From DASYLJ01 sp964432595 (GTDB lineage: Bacteria; Desulfobacterota; Binatia; DP-6), in NCBI GenBank assembly GCA_964432595.1, contig CAYSOF010000003.1, positions 186,001-250,000 on the forward strand: a DNA stretch of 64,000 nucleotides. The letters are read 5' to 3'. Shown piece after piece: positions 35,753 to 45,242 of this stretch. The notes beneath the pieces were generated by a model. It was not told the origin of the DNA, ran no database searches, and was given only the letters and a program-made list of their open reading frames with translations. A program made the translations under genes and the position numbers. Positions within the stretch are counted from its first letter, which is position 1; each line of letters starts with the position of its first letter.

Positions 35753-38700
35753 TCACGCCGACCAGGCGATCGGCACGCGCGCGTCGGGCTCGTACGTGCA
35801 CAACGTGCCGGTGCGCACCGTGCGACGCAGGTGCTCCGCCAGTGCCGGATGCTCCGTCTCGAGACGCGCGATGGCCGCCTGGATGGCACGCGTGACGTTG
35901 ATGCGCGCGCGTTCGGCCGGCGAGCCGCGACGTCCCGCCCGTCCGACGCCCGCCGCCCGGGCGAGCTCGTCCACCAGCCGTTGCCGTTCGCGACGCAGCG
36001 CGGCCGCGCGCTCGGCGTCGTTGGTGCGCTCGGCGTCGTCGAGCTGGTCGGCGAGCGCGTCGAGCCGCGTCCGCCATTGCGCCGGCACCGTCGCGGCGGC
36101 GTCGGGCGCCGCGACGGCGAGCTCCAGCGCGTGCACGGCGACGTGCGGTCGCCGCAGGAGGACCGCCAGATGGCGCAGCCCTGCCATGTCGCGGACGCGC
36201 ACGCGGCGGCCGCCGTGCGCGACGTCCCACGCGCCGTCGTCGAGGCGGAACACGTTCTCCGTGGGCTCCGCCTCGATGCGCTCGAGTAGCGCGGTCACCT
36301 TCGCCGCGAGATGCGTCATGCCGAGCCGGCGCGCGGTCGCCAGTGCGTCGTTCGCCATCGCCCGCGCGCGGTTGCGGTCGCCCTGCTCGCCGCGCGCCAG
36401 CAGCACGGTCGCCCAGTCGTACTGCGTACGCGCGACGAACGGCGGCGAGCCCATCCGCATCGCCTGCACGAGCGCCGCGGCCAGATGGCCCTCGGCCTCG
36501 ACGTAGCGCCCCATCAACGCGGACAGCGTGCCGATCACGCGCGACACGGGGCCCATGCATGCCAGCGCCGGTCCGACCACGACGACACGCCCGGCGTGCG
36601 GGACGAGCCGCGCGTGCAGCTGGGCAGCGCGGTCGGCGTCACCGAGGAACACGCACACCTCCGCCAGCGCGTGCAGCTCGGTGAGCGAACCGACGTAGGG
36701 CCGCAGCGCGGCGAAGTCGTCCTGCGCGAGCGCCTCGAACGCCCGCCGCGTCTCGTCCGTCCAGCCGAGCTCGGCCAGGATCCACGCGTGACCGCACCGC
36801 ACGCCCGAGTCGTCGGCGGGCAGGGGCACGTCGCTGCCGAGAAACGCCTCCTGGCCCGCGGCCAGATGCTCGAGATGCCCGGTGTGCCAGAGCAGCACGA
36901 ACATCTGCGCCTGCATCGCGAGCCGGGCGTTGCCCGGATGCACGCGCTCGCCCATCGCGAGCGCGGCGGCGATCGCCGGCTCGGCGGCCGCGAAGTGTCC
37001 CTCCAGCAACAGCCGCATCGCCCGCCACAGCGCGCGCCACCAGCGATAGCGCGGCAACCGCATCGCCTCGGCCGCCTGCCCGTACGCCGCGAGCACGCGA
37101 TTCGCCGCGGCGACGTCGCCCGTCTCGAGGAGGTCCGTCAGCTGCCAGTGCTGCGCCTCCATCACCGCGACGCGATCGCCGCTCTCGGCCGCGAGCCGCA
37201 GCAGCTCGGCGGTGGTCGCGAACCGGTCGTCCGCGTCCTCCGGCGCCCACAGAGCGAAGCGCCGATTGCCGAGGACGTACGCGAGCGTCGGCCGATCGTC
37301 GAGGCGGCGCGCCATCGCGACGGCCTCGTCGGACAGTGCCTTGCGCTCCGCGGGCGACGCGAGCCAGTAGAGCTCGAACGCGAGCCGCGCGAGCAGACGC
37401 GCGCGGAGCGGATCGTCCCCCGGGCCGAGCGCGTCGAGCGCCGCCTCGATCAGCTCGATGCGCACGCGATCCGGCGCTCCGCCGGTCACTTCCGGCGCCG
37501 ACGCGAGCACCGCGCGCGCCAGGTGCGTCGCCGAGCCGGCGCGCCGCGCCAGCGACGCGGCCCGCGCGAGCGCCTCGTCGGCGCGCGGGGCGTCGCCGGA
37601 CGCACGCGCTGCCTCCGCGAGCAGCAGCTCGAGCTCGCCGCGCTCCGTCGCGTCGCCGGCGTCGGAGAGCTCCAGCGCCCGCGCGACCAGCGCCAATGCC
37701 TCTTCGAAAGCGAGCTGGCCCATCGCACGGCGGGCGGCCCGCGTCGCCGCCTGCACCACGCGCTCGCGCGGGACGATCGACACCGCGCGCAACAGGTGGT
37801 TCGCGAGCGCGGCCTCCTGATTCGGCAGGCCCGCCGCTTCGAGGACGTCGGCCGCGTGCGCATGCAGGCGCGCCCGGCGCTCGGACGGCAGGTCGTCGTA
37901 GAGCGTCTCGCGGATCAGCGCGTGCGCGAAGCGGTACGATCCGACGCCGCCCGGCGCCGCCCTCCACAGGTCGGCGGCGAGGCACTCGTCGAGGACGGCG
38001 AGCAGCCGATCGCCGGGACGGCCGAGCGCGCGCTGCAGCAGCGACAGGTCGACGTCCTGGCCGAGCACCGCGGCCACGGTCAGCAGCTCGATCGCCGCGC
38101 CCGAGAGCGGCTCCAGCCGCCGGCGCACGACGGCCCGCACGCGGTCGGGGATCAGCGGCCGGTCGCCGACGGCGCTCCACGGGCGTGCGAGCGACCCCTC
38201 GGCTCGCAGCACCCGTACCACCTCGTCGAGGAAGAACGGATTGCCGCCGGTGATCCGGTGCAGCGACGCGATCACCTCGTCGGGCGGCCGCTCGCCCGCG
38301 ATGCTCGCGACCAGCAGTCCCGTATCGTCGCGCGCCAGGCCGTCGAGCGGGAGCAGCTCGCCGTCGCGCGCCAGCTCGCCCAGCATGTGCGCGGGCGTCG
38401 CCTGCTCGCGCGTCTGGACGGCCCGCCAGGTGCCCAGGACGATCAGCGGCGTGTCGCGCAGCTCGCGCGCGAGGAACTGCAGCAGCAGCAGCGACGACGT
38501 GTCCGCCGCGTGCAGGTCGTCGAGCACGAGCACCAGGGGACGGGTCCGCGCGACGTCGAGGAGGAACGCGGCGACCGCGTCGAACAGCGCGAAGCGCGCG
38601 GGCTCGGACTCGGCCGGCAGCCCGACGACCGGCTCGTCGGCGGCCGCGAGCAGCGGGCGGAGGTCGGGCACGAGCTGCACGAGCGCCGGCGCCGCACGGC

Positions 38701-38986
38701 GACGCGTCTCGGCGTCGGCCAGCGCGGCGGCGCCGCGCACGATCTGCGTCCATGGCGAGAACGCCGGCGCGCCGCCCGACTCCCAGCACCGCCCCCAGCA
38801 TGCGCGCGCGCCGCGCTCGACGGCGCGCGCCGCGGCCTCGCCCGCGAGCCGCGTCTTGCCGATGCCCGCGTCGCCGGTGAACAGCAGCAGACGCCCGCGG
38901 CCCGCCGCCATCGCGTCGAGCGCGGCGTCGACGACCGCGAGCTCGCGATCGCGGCCCACGAAGGGCGACGTCGCCTGCCCGCTCAC
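35753..38986 (-). CDS. Large STAND-type AAA ATPase transcriptional/signal regulator, paralog 1
   Basis: 1077 residues from the GTG at 38986, which overlaps the stop of the upstream paralog by 4 nt (GTGA). SPFVGRDREL opens an AAA_16-type ATPase: Walker A GDAGIGKT 38-45, Walker B LVLVLDDLHAAD around 151-162. The centre (~400-870) is a helical solenoid resembling TPRs. The C terminus has a winged-helix-like segment (VRVRDMAGLRHLAVLLRRP) and ends with VRTGTLCTYEPDARVPIAWS, nearly the same as in its neighbour. Such proteins act as ligand-controlled switches. There is no clear N-terminal cyclase or kinase domain and no classical LuxR HTH. What it controls is unknown. Confidence 0.85.
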   Translation of the reverse strand: MSGQATSPFVGRDRELAVVDAALDAMAAGRGRLLLFTGDAGIGKTRLAGEAAARAVERGARACWGRCWESGGAPAFSPWTQIVRGAAALADAETRRRAAPALVQLVPDLRPLLAAADEPVVGLPAESEPARFALFDAVAAFLLDVARTRPLVLVLDDLHAADTSSLLLLQFLARELRDTPLIVLGTWRAVQTREQATPAHMLGELARDGELLPLDGLARDDTGLLVASIAGERPPDEVIASLHRITGGNPFFLDEVVRVLRAEGSLARPWSAVGDRPLIPDRVRAVVRRRLEPLSGAAIELLTVAAVLGQDVDLSLLQRALGRPGDRLLAVLDECLAADLWRAAPGGVGSYRFAHALIRETLYDDLPSERRARLHAHAADVLEAAGLPNQEAALANHLLRAVSIVPRERVVQAATRAARRAMGQLAFEEALALVARALELSDAGDATERGELELLLAEAARASGDAPRADEALARAASLARRAGSATHLARAVLASAPEVTGGAPDRVRIELIEAALDALGPGDDPLRARLLARLAFELYWLASPAERKALSDEAVAMARRLDDRPTLAYVLGNRRFALWAPEDADDRFATTAELLRLAAESGDRVAVMEAQHWQLTDLLETGDVAAANRVLAAYGQAAEAMRLPRYRWWRALWRAMRLLLEGHFAAAEPAIAAALAMGERVHPGNARLAMQAQMFVLLWHTGHLEHLAAGQEAFLGSDVPLPADDSGVRCGHAWILAELGWTDETRRAFEALAQDDFAALRPYVGSLTELHALAEVCVFLGDADRAAQLHARLVPHAGRVVVVGPALACMGPVSRVIGTLSALMGRYVEAEGHLAAALVQAMRMGSPPFVARTQYDWATVLLARGEQGDRNRARAMANDALATARRLGMTHLAAKVTALLERIEAEPTENVFRLDDGAWDVAHGGRRVRVRDMAGLRHLAVLLRRPHVAVHALELAVAAPDAAATVPAQWRTRLDALADQLDDAERTNDAERAAALRRERQRLVDELARAAGVGRAGRRGSPAERARINVTRAIQAAIARLETEHPALAEHLRRTVRTGTLCTYEPDARVPIAWSA

Positions 38987-41900
38987 GACGACCACACGAT
39001 GGGCACGTGCGGGTCGGGCTCGTACGCGCAGAACGTGCCCGTGCGCACGGTGGTCGCCAGATGATCGCCGAGCGCCTCGTGGCCCGACGCGATCCGCTCG
39101 AGCGCGGCGCGCAGCGCGCGCGTCACGCTGACGCGCGCGCGCTCGGACGCCGCCGCCGCACGCCGGCCGCGTCCGCCGAGCCCCGTCCCGCCACCGAGCT
39201 CGCGGACCAGGAACGCCCGCTCCGCGGCGAGCCCGTCGGCCCCGCCCCCCGCCGCCAGCTGCCCGTCGATCTCGGCGAGGCGGCGCCGATAGTCGCCACG
39301 GGCCTGGGGATCGAGCAGCTCCCCGGCGTCGCCGAGCCCGCCCGCGTGCATGCCGAGGCGCGCGAGCTGCTCGTCGTCGAAGACGTCGAGCCCGCGCGCC
39401 GCCGCGTCGTCGTGACGTCCGTCGGCCGCCGCGACCAGCGCCGCCGCGTGGAACTCGCGGCCGGGATTGCGCAGCAGGTGCGCCAGGATGCGCAGCCCCT
39501 TGGCATCGCGCAGGCGGCTGCCGACGCCGCGGAACTCGAGCAGCCAGTAGTCGCCCTCGCGACGGCAGACGCCGCGGTCGCGTGTCGGCATCGCCTCGCC
39601 GACGATCGCCGGCTCGCGCGCCGCCGCCGACAGATCCGCGAAGCCGTCGCCGAGGCCGAGCGCTGCCGCCAGCACGCGCGCCTCGTCGAGCAGCGCCAGC
39701 GCCCGCGGCCGGTCGCGCCGCAGCAGCATCGTCGCGTGGTCGCGCAGCGTGAACGCGAGCCACGGCCGTGCGCCCATCGCCTCGTGCATCCGCCGCGCCG
39801 CGACGAAGTGCGCTTCGGCGTCGGCGTCGCGCTCGAGCAGCGTCTCCAGACGCCCGAGATGACGTGCGGCCGCGCCGAGGCACGCCGAGCCCGGGCCGGT
39901 GACGAGGTTGCGCTCGGCAAACGGCAGCAGCATCGCGTGCAGCTGCTCGGCGCGCTCCGCCGCGCCGAGCAGGACGCAGGCGTCGGCGAGCAGCGTGACG
40001 GTCGTCATCCACGTGATGTCGTGCCGCTGCGCGGCCGCCTCGTCGCACAGCGACGCGAACGCGCGGCGCGCCGGCACGACGTCGCCGGTGACGGCCTGGA
40101 GGTGCACCAGCGCGGCGCGCCACGCGAGCACGTCGTCGTTCTCGTCGGCGAAGCCCGGCATCCAGCCGGCCAGCTCGTTCAGCCGCCCCTGCTGCCAGCG
40201 CAGGATGAACAGCTGCGATGCATACGCCGGGAACGCGTTCGGGTCCTGCGCGCGCTGCCCCAGCGAGAGCGCGTCGCCGGCGAGCGTCTCCGCGTCGTCA
40301 CGGCCGGCCACGATCGCGCGCATCGCACCGAACATCGCGGCGAGCCATTGGTAGTGCGGCTGGCGCATCTCGTTGCCGAGGCGCGCCAGCGCCGCGACGT
40401 CGGCGTCCGCCGCGTGGAGATTGCCGAGCTCGAGCTCCGCGAAGACGCGCCACCCGTACCCTTCGGCCGCGGTCTCGCGATCGCCCGTTCGCCGCCCCAC
40501 CTGGATGATGGCCGACGCGAGCTGCTGCCGCTCGACGACGTTCTCCGGGCCCATGCACGCGACGTGGCGACACGTCAGCGCGTAGCCGAGCGCCTGCCAG
40601 TCCTCGAGGCGCTCGGCCATCTCGATGGCCTGCTGACTGAGCGCGGATCGCCGCGCGTGGAGCGCCGCGCCGGCGTAGCAGAGCTCCATTGCGAGCCGGG
40701 CCAGCAGGCGCGAGCGCAGCGCCCCGTCGGCCTCGCCGAGCGCGGCGAGCGCCTCCTCGAGCAGCGTCACGAGCGCCGCGTCGACCCGCCCCAGCATCAC
40801 GGCCGCGCCGCCGGCCTCGAGCGCCGCCCGCGCGAGCAGCGTCGGGTCGAGCCCGCGCGCCAGCTCGACGGCCTCCCCGAGGGCGCGCCGCGCGGCGCCC
40901 AGGTCGCCCGCGTGACGATGCGCCCGCGCCAGCTCGATCCCGAGCTCGCATCGTGCCCGGGCGCCCTCGGGCCGATGCCGCACGAGACGGATCGCCCGCC
41001 CGAAGAGCGTCGCGGCCTCCTCGAACGCCAACGCCTGCATCGCGAGCGTGCCCGCGGCCTGCGCGTGCGCGACGGCCGGGTCGACGTCGCCGCCTGCCTC
41101 CGCCGCCTCGAGGAAGTGATGGGCGAGCGCCGCGCGATGCGGGGCGAGGTCGTCGGCATGGAGTCGCGCCAGCACGGCACCGACGGCCGCGTGCGTCGCG
41201 GTCCGGCGCACCAGGCCGAGCCCGTCGTAGAGCGTCTCGCGGATCAAGGCGTGCACGAAGCGATGCGTCCCGCGGCTGCCGACCGCCACGATGCCGCCGG
41301 CGACGGCCAGGTCGAGCGCCTCCTCCACTTCGGCGGCGCTCCGTCCGGTGACCGCTTCGAGCACGCGCCGGTCGATCTCACGGCCGACCACCGACGCGAC
41401 GGCGAGCGCGTCGCGCGCCGGCGCCGGCAACGGCTCCAGCCGGCGCCGGATCGCGTCGCGCACGCGCTCCGGCGCGTGCGGCAGGCGATCGCCGTCGCCC
41501 GACGCGCCCAGCAGCCGCACCATCTCGTCGAGGAAGAACGGGTTGCCGCCCGTCGCTTCGCCGAGCGCGGTCACGATCGACGCGGCGGGCTGCGTGCCCG
41601 TGCGGGCGGCGACGAAGCGCCGGATGTCGTCGAGGCCGAGGCCGGCGAGACCCAGCGCCTCGCCCTCGCGCGCGACGTCGGCCAGCACGCGCGCGGTGTC
41701 GTCGTGACACGCCTGCGCCTCGCGATAGGTGCCGACGAGGAGCAGGGGCACGTCGCGCAGGGTCCGCGCGAGGAACTGGAGCAGCAGGAGCGACGGCCGG
41801 TCGGCCGCGTGGAGGTCGTCGAGGACGAGCAGCAGAGGCCGCACGCGTGCGGCGTCGCTCAGGCACGCGGCCGTCGCGTCGAACAGCGCGAAGCGCGCGT

Positions 41901-42267
41901 GCACGCCGTCGGGCGGCGGCGTCGCCGGGGCCGCATGCAGCCAGTCGCGCAGCGCCGGCGGAACGGCGTCGAGCCGCGTGGGATCGTCGCGGACCCATGC
42001 GCGCAGGATCTGCACCCAGGGCCAGAACGCGGGCGCGCCGCCGCCCTCCCACGACCGTCCCCACAGCACCGCGACGCCCGCGGCGCGTGCCGTCGCCGAC
42101 AGCTCGTCGGCGAGGCGCGTCTTGCCGATCCCCGGCTCGCCCGCCACCAGCACGACCTGACCGGCGCCGCCGAGCGCGCGCTCGAGCGCGGCGTGCAGCG
42201 TGGCGAGCTCGCGCTCGCGACCGACGAACGGCCGTCCTGCCGATGGACCATGCGGGACAGGCATCAT
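38983..42267 (-). CDS. Large STAND-type AAA ATPase regulator, paralog 2
   Basis: 1094 residues from the ATG at 42267 (another ATG follows at once). Same architecture as the downstream paralog: RPFVGREREL, Walker A GEPGIGKT 43-50, Walker B LLLVLDDLHAAD, then TPR-like helices, a winged-helix-like stretch (YWLLEFRGVGSRLRDAKGL), and a terminal block VRTGTFCAYEPDPHVPIVWS. The two share order and length but have diverged well beyond recent duplication. They are coupled by GTGA and probably act together or as a heteromer. The gene starts 115 bp past the amidohydrolase stop in the same direction. Confidence 0.85.
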   Translation of the reverse strand: MMPVPHGPSAGRPFVGRERELATLHAALERALGGAGQVVLVAGEPGIGKTRLADELSATARAAGVAVLWGRSWEGGGAPAFWPWVQILRAWVRDDPTRLDAVPPALRDWLHAAPATPPPDGVHARFALFDATAACLSDAARVRPLLLVLDDLHAADRPSLLLLQFLARTLRDVPLLLVGTYREAQACHDDTARVLADVAREGEALGLAGLGLDDIRRFVAARTGTQPAASIVTALGEATGGNPFFLDEMVRLLGASGDGDRLPHAPERVRDAIRRRLEPLPAPARDALAVASVVGREIDRRVLEAVTGRSAAEVEEALDLAVAGGIVAVGSRGTHRFVHALIRETLYDGLGLVRRTATHAAVGAVLARLHADDLAPHRAALAHHFLEAAEAGGDVDPAVAHAQAAGTLAMQALAFEEAATLFGRAIRLVRHRPEGARARCELGIELARAHRHAGDLGAARRALGEAVELARGLDPTLLARAALEAGGAAVMLGRVDAALVTLLEEALAALGEADGALRSRLLARLAMELCYAGAALHARRSALSQQAIEMAERLEDWQALGYALTCRHVACMGPENVVERQQLASAIIQVGRRTGDRETAAEGYGWRVFAELELGNLHAADADVAALARLGNEMRQPHYQWLAAMFGAMRAIVAGRDDAETLAGDALSLGQRAQDPNAFPAYASQLFILRWQQGRLNELAGWMPGFADENDDVLAWRAALVHLQAVTGDVVPARRAFASLCDEAAAQRHDITWMTTVTLLADACVLLGAAERAEQLHAMLLPFAERNLVTGPGSACLGAAARHLGRLETLLERDADAEAHFVAARRMHEAMGARPWLAFTLRDHATMLLRRDRPRALALLDEARVLAAALGLGDGFADLSAAAREPAIVGEAMPTRDRGVCRREGDYWLLEFRGVGSRLRDAKGLRILAHLLRNPGREFHAAALVAAADGRHDDAAARGLDVFDDEQLARLGMHAGGLGDAGELLDPQARGDYRRRLAEIDGQLAAGGGADGLAAERAFLVRELGGGTGLGGRGRRAAAASERARVSVTRALRAALERIASGHEALGDHLATTVRTGTFCAYEPDPHVPIVWSS

Positions 42268-42382
42268 GGCTGGCGCGCGGGACGCTACCACCGGGGGCGT
42301 CCAAAACGCGACCGGCGCCGCCGCTCCAGAACCATTTCTGGGCGACGACGCCGGGTCACGTGTCCGTGCTGCGGGAGACTCT

Positions 42383-43543
42383 CTACTCGCCGACGCGGAT
42401 GCCGTACAGCTTCGCGGCGTTCTCGTAGGTGATTTTTCGCCGCTCGTCGGCGGGCACACCTTCGAACATGTCGGCGACGGTCTTGCGGGAGTGGGGCCAG
42501 TCGCACCCGTGGTGCGGGTAGTCGGTGGACCACATCACGTTGTCCACCCCGACCGCGTGGCGGTTCTTCACGCCATAGTGGTCGATCACGAACGTGAACA
42601 TCCAGTTCGTCTTCACGTAGGTGCTCGGCATGCGGTCGAGCTTGATCTTCGCCCAGTGCCGGTTGCGGTCGTAGCGGTCGTCCATCTGCTCGAGGAAGTA
42701 CGGCACCCAGCCGATGCCCGCCTCGACGGAGACGAACTTGAGCTTCGGGAAGCGGTCGTGGACACCGGTCAGGATGATCTCGCCGAGCAGCAACGGCATG
42801 CTGTCGAGGCCGGCGCCGGAGAGCGTCGACACCTGACGGCCGCCGGTGCCCTCGCCGCGCGACGCCTTCTCCTCCATCGGCGTCTTCGGCTTCGGCGGCG
42901 CCTTCGTGCGCGACGCGAGGCCGATGTGGAGGCTGATCGGCATGCCCATCTTCTCGGCCTCGGCGAAGAACGGGTCGTCGGCCGGCGACAGCGACGGGTT
43001 GCCGCTCGGCCACGACGACAGCAGCACGCCGCGAAGCCCCATCTCCTTGCAGCGCTTCATCTCGGTGATGGCCGCCTCGATGCCGACGGCCGGCATCTGG
43101 CCGATGCCGATCAGGCGGTCGGGCTCGACGCCGCAGAAGTCCTTGGCGAGCCAGTCGTTGTACGCGCGCACGCCGCCGAGGTGGAGGTCGTCCTCGGTGC
43201 CCTGCATGAAGTGACGCATCGTCCGCTGCGGCGAGTAGATGACCTCGGCGACGACCCCGTCCTCGAGCATCTCCTGCACGCGCGCCTTCGCCTCGAAGTT
43301 GCCCTGGTTGATCGAGGCGTACTTGGCGCCCGACCAGCGCAGGTCCTCGCGCGCGCGACCGCGCGTCACGGTGACGAGGCCGAGGGGCGCCGGGGCGCCG
43401 CCGTCGTTGTACAGCCAGGCGTCACCGCCCTCCTCGTCCTTGACGAGCTTCGGGGCGTAGGGGCGCAGCTCGGGAGTCAGGTACTTCTCCCAGAGATTCG
43501 GCGGCTCGACGATGTGCGAGTCGCTGGAGATCATCGGGTCCAT
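42383..43543 (-). CDS. Amidohydrolase 2 family metal-dependent hydrolase/decarboxylase
   Basis: 386 residues from the ATG at 43543, preceded on the minus strand by GGAGG at 5-6 nt, a good ribosome-binding site. SSDSHIVEP supplies the first metal-ligand region (D-x-H in place of H-x-H), MPISLHIGL the middle His, and WSTDYPHHGCDWP the catalytic Asp. These motifs fit the ACMSD/gamma-resorcylate decarboxylase-like branch. These enzymes decarboxylate or hydrolyse aromatic or ring-cleavage products; the substrate is open. A perfect palindrome lies 24-35 bp upstream. Confidence 0.88.
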   Translation of the reverse strand: MDPMISSDSHIVEPPNLWEKYLTPELRPYAPKLVKDEEGGDAWLYNDGGAPAPLGLVTVTRGRAREDLRWSGAKYASINQGNFEAKARVQEMLEDGVVAEVIYSPQRTMRHFMQGTEDDLHLGGVRAYNDWLAKDFCGVEPDRLIGIGQMPAVGIEAAITEMKRCKEMGLRGVLLSSWPSGNPSLSPADDPFFAEAEKMGMPISLHIGLASRTKAPPKPKTPMEEKASRGEGTGGRQVSTLSGAGLDSMPLLLGEIILTGVHDRFPKLKFVSVEAGIGWVPYFLEQMDDRYDRNRHWAKIKLDRMPSTYVKTNWMFTFVIDHYGVKNRHAVGVDNVMWSTDYPHHGCDWPHSRKTVADMFEGVPADERRKITYENAAKLYGIRVGE

Positions 43544-43566
43544 GCAGTCCTCCGGCGTATCGGTAT

Positions 43567-43578
43567 GAACGATCGTTC
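43567..43578. promoter_or_regulatory. Palindromic operator candidate GAACGATCGTTC
   Basis: A perfect 12-bp palindrome in the 103-bp space between the divergent amidohydrolase and transporter genes. Sites centred on AACGATCGTT-like sequences are typical of TetR/AcrR-type regulators. Binding protein unknown. Confidence 0.5.
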
Positions 43579-43646
43579 GTTTCGGTGGCGTACCAGAGTT
43601 CGGGTCCGTTTGGGAAGGGGGACGCGGGCTGCTACGACCGGCGACG

Positions 43647-45233
43647 GTGGGCGGGGAGCGGCGCGGTGGGCTCGCGAGCCTGGTGCAGGCCATGCGGTCG
43701 TGGCGAACCGCCGCAGTCGCCCTGCAATCGTTCTCCTCGGGGCTGCCGCTCGGGCTCGTCTGGATCGCGATCCCGGATTGGATGCGCCAGATCGGGCTCG
43801 ACATCCGCATCGTCGGGCTGATCACGCTCGCGCAGGCGCCGTGGACCTTCAAGGTGCTGTGGGCGCCGCTGATGGACCGCTATCCGCTGCCGTGGCTCGG
43901 GCGGCGGCGCGGGTGGGCCGCCGCCGCGCAGGTCGCGCTGTTCGCGTTCACGCTGATGCTCGCGGGCGTCGGCGGGCATCCCGACACGCCGTGGGTCGTC
44001 GCCGCATTGGCGCTGGCGATCGCGTTCGCGTCAGCGACGCAGGACATCGCCGTCGACGCGTACGCCGTCGACGTGCTGCGGAAGGACGAGCAGGGCGTCG
44101 CGGTCGGCGCGCGCATCGCGCTCTATCGCGCCGCGATGTTCATCGCCGGTGGGCTCAGCATCACCGTCGCCGGCGCGACGTCGTGGCCCTTCGTCAACGT
44201 CGCGTTGGCGCTCCTCTACCTGCCGATGCTGCTCGTGACGCGCGCGTCGCCCGAGCCCGATCACGTCGCCACGCCGCCGCCGAGCCTGCGCGACGCCGTC
44301 TGGCTGCCGTTCCTGGGCTTCCTCGCGCGTCATCGCGCGCTCGAGATCCTGGCGTTCGTGGTCCTCTACAAGTTCGCCGACAACCTCGCCGGCGCGCTCA
44401 CGCGGCCGTTCCTCGTCGACATGGGGTACAGCGACTTCGATCGCGGCGTCGCGCTCGCGTCGGTCGGCCTCGCGGCGACGCTCGTCGGCACGTTCGCGGG
44501 CGGCTTCCTGACGACGGTGCTCGGTCTCGGCCACTCGTTGTGGCTCTTCGGCGCGCTGCAGATCTTCTCCAACGTCGGGTACGTGCTCGTCGCCGACGCG
44601 CCGGTGAACCGCCCGCTCATGTACGGCGCCACCGGCTTCGAGAGCCTCACGTCGGGCATGGGCACCGGCGCGTTCTCGGTGCTGCTGCTGCGGCTCACGC
44701 AGAAGCGCTTTTCGGCGACGCAGTACGCGCTGTTCTCGAGCCTGCTCGGTCTGCCGCGGCTGCTCTCGGGGCCGCTCAGCGGCTACATGGTCGACGCCGT
44801 CGGCTGGGCGACGTTCTACTGGTTCACGATCGCGTCGGGCCTGCCGGGCATGGTGCTGCTGGCGCGGTTCGTCCCGCTCGGCACGCGCGAGCCGGCGTTC
44901 GCCGTCGAGCCGCCGCATCATCGGTCGCCGCTGTCGACCGCGGCGCTGGTCGCGCGCGGCATCGTCGGCGGCCTGCTCGCCATGGGCCTCGCGGCCATGT
45001 CGTCCGCGTCGCTCGAGGCCCTCAAGACGATGCGCACCACCCCGGCGGCCGGATTCGACGTGCGAACGCCGCTCGCCTCGATGCTCGCGCCGGCCACGCC
45101 GGCCGCCTGGATCGGTATCGCCGGGCTGGTGGCCATCGGCCTCGTCGCCGGGCTGTTCGTCGCCGCCGTCGGCGCGGCCCGTCATGGCGCCGGCACGACG
45201 CTCGACGACGAGGGCAGCGCGTCGATGAGCTGA
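43647..45233 (+). CDS. AmpG-like MFS permease
   Basis: 528 residues from a GTG (an ATG at 43692 would lose 15 non-conserved residues). The sequence WRTAAVALQSFSSGLPLGL then WIAIPDWMRQIGLD and APWTFKVLWAPLMDRYP, with ATQDIAVDAYAVD in helix 4, is the AmpG signature. Twelve helices span ~17-420. A C-terminal extension adds one or two further hydrophobic segments (~428-447 and ~482-503). AmpG imports anhydromuropeptides for wall recycling; close relatives move other solutes, and the adjacent amidohydrolase leaves room for a catabolic cargo. Confidence 0.87.
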   Translation: MGGERRGGLASLVQAMRSWRTAAVALQSFSSGLPLGLVWIAIPDWMRQIGLDIRIVGLITLAQAPWTFKVLWAPLMDRYPLPWLGRRRGWAAAAQVALFAFTLMLAGVGGHPDTPWVVAALALAIAFASATQDIAVDAYAVDVLRKDEQGVAVGARIALYRAAMFIAGGLSITVAGATSWPFVNVALALLYLPMLLVTRASPEPDHVATPPPSLRDAVWLPFLGFLARHRALEILAFVVLYKFADNLAGALTRPFLVDMGYSDFDRGVALASVGLAATLVGTFAGGFLTTVLGLGHSLWLFGALQIFSNVGYVLVADAPVNRPLMYGATGFESLTSGMGTGAFSVLLLRLTQKRFSATQYALFSSLLGLPRLLSGPLSGYMVDAVGWATFYWFTIASGLPGMVLLARFVPLGTREPAFAVEPPHHRSPLSTAALVARGIVGGLLAMGLAAMSSASLEALKTMRTTPAAGFDVRTPLASMLAPATPAAWIGIAGLVAIGLVAGLFVAAVGAARHGAGTTLDDEGSASMS

Positions 45234-45242
45234 GGGCGATGC

